In this document: in pieces, positions 14,729-15,097 of the stretch
How the letters are laid out: the number at the start of each line of letters is the position of its first letter
How positions within the stretch are numbered: the stretch's first letter is position 1
Source: JBKHYJ01 sp046565505
GTDB lineage: Bacteria; Acidobacteriota; Blastocatellia; UBA7656
Direction of reading: 5' to 3'
Length of the DNA: 15,097 nucleotides
Assembly: GCA_046565505.1 (NCBI GenBank)
Contig: JBKHYJ010000026.1
Coordinates: 1-15,097 of the forward strand
Position numbers and translations under genes: made by a program
Notes under the pieces: model-generated
Told to the model about the DNA's origin: nothing
What the model saw: the letters and a program-made list of their open reading frames with translations, nothing else
Databases searched by the model: none

Positions 14729-15097
14729 ATGCGCGACATGCGAGCCTACTCCATAGACCTTCGGCAGAAAGTCGTCGCGGCCGTCGAGCGCGGCCACTCC
14801 ACCATCGAGCAGGTAGCCGACTCGTTCGGCGTCGGCCCCACCTTCGTTAAGAAGATGCTGCGCCAACACCGCCGGACCGGCGACCTCAGGCCACGCCCGC
14901 ACGGCGGCGGCCACTCCCCCCGGCTGTCTGATAAGCACCTCAAGCTGCTGCGCGCCGAACTCGCACGCCGCCCCGACAAGACGGCCGCCGCCCTGCGCGA
15001 TCACCTCGCACAACGCGCCTGCGTAAGCGTCAGCCGCCCTACCGTAAGCCGGGCGCTGTCCCGGCTCGGCCTGTCGCGTAAAAAAAACGATGACGGC
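14729..15097 (+). CDS. IS630-family transposase, N-terminal part (runs off window)
   Basis: The visible 123 codons hold the DNA-binding half of an IS630/Tc1-type DDE transposase: YSIDLRQKVVAAVERGHSTI, a helix-turn-helix (QVADSFGVGPTFVKKMLRQ), the linker TGDLRPRPHGGGH, and a second helix-turn-helix region (AALRDHLAQRACVSVSRPTV, SRALSRLGLSRKK). GGAG (14721-14724) is four bases before ATG 14729; ATG 14738 is an alternative. The catalytic DDE domain lies beyond the window. After SRKK the frame reads NDDG, whereas the family usually continues KKT/KKS-like. An A8 run at this point (15080-15087) suggests a frameshift, a programmed slip or a decayed copy. Confidence 0.85.
   Translation, partial: MRDMRAYSIDLRQKVVAAVERGHSTIEQVADSFGVGPTFVKKMLRQHRRTGDLRPRPHGGGHSPRLSDKHLKLLRAELARRPDKTAAALRDHLAQRACVSVSRPTVSRALSRLGLSRKKNDDG
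14729..15097 (+). mobile_element. IS630-family insertion sequence, left part
   Basis: The transposase above marks an insertion element whose left end falls between 14586 and 14728 and whose right end is outside the window. It sits immediately behind the intact PadR-permease operon and does not interrupt it. Confidence 0.7.

Noticed and set aside
14633..15013. Minus-strand frame opposite the transposase
   Set aside because: The plus strand encodes a recognisable IS630 N-terminus; the opposite frame has no motif and no supported start.

Overview
The window looks like chromosomal DNA of an acidobacterium, possibly Blastocatellia-like. The main evidence is an intact PadR regulator overlapping an 884-residue duplicated permease with no ATPase gene (the 'ADOP' arrangement, very common in Acidobacteriota) and the C-terminal remnant of a second such permease. 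The high G+C content and Shine-Dalgarno-led starts fit. The assignment rests on gene content only.

Layout. (1) 1-5400 is a gene graveyard. A small-hairpin cluster (18-131) is followed by an aldo/keto reductase pseudogene (172-780) fused to the 3'-truncated end of a zinc alcohol dehydrogenase (to 1755). Next come an apparently intact AraC-family regulator (1990-2895) and a short relic of an alpha/beta hydrolase (2940-3059). Further right are pieces of unrelated genes: a DNA adenine-type methyltransferase fragment (3547-4196), a secreted phage-tail-fibre-like protein with its middle deleted (4310-4640), a truncated secreted peptide (4076-4273), the Fis-type DNA-binding end of an NtrC-family regulator (4711-4935), the last ~75 residues of an FtsX/MacB-type permease (4937-5162), and a slice of a RiPP-maturation radical SAM enzyme (5165-5375). 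Several joints switch gene, strand or frame in mid-protein.

(2) 5477-9023 is an intact redox/carbohydrate locus. On the minus strand an FAD-dependent GMC oxidoreductase is translationally coupled to a Tat-signal 'gluconate 2-dehydrogenase subunit 3' protein, which should carry it to the periplasm. Divergently, on the plus strand, lies a secreted ChbG/HpnK (YdjC) carbohydrate deacetylase. An 8-bp-arm inverted repeat between them supplies the -35 boxes of two overlapping divergent promoters.

(3) 9024-11589 holds a cytoplasmic GH13 alpha-amylase-family enzyme (9436-11148), with unresolved spacer on each side.

(4) 11537-14585 is the PadR-permease operon. It has an extended -10 promoter overlapped by an inverted repeat that is probably the PadR operator. 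(5) 14729 to the window end is the N-terminal part of an IS630-family transposase, reaching an A8 tract at the edge.

I found no tRNA, rRNA, CRISPR array or defence locus. I do not see a convincing new biological system. The most unusual things are the density of chimeric gene fragments on the left, the divergent promoter palindrome at 7984-8010 and the hairpin cluster at the left edge.
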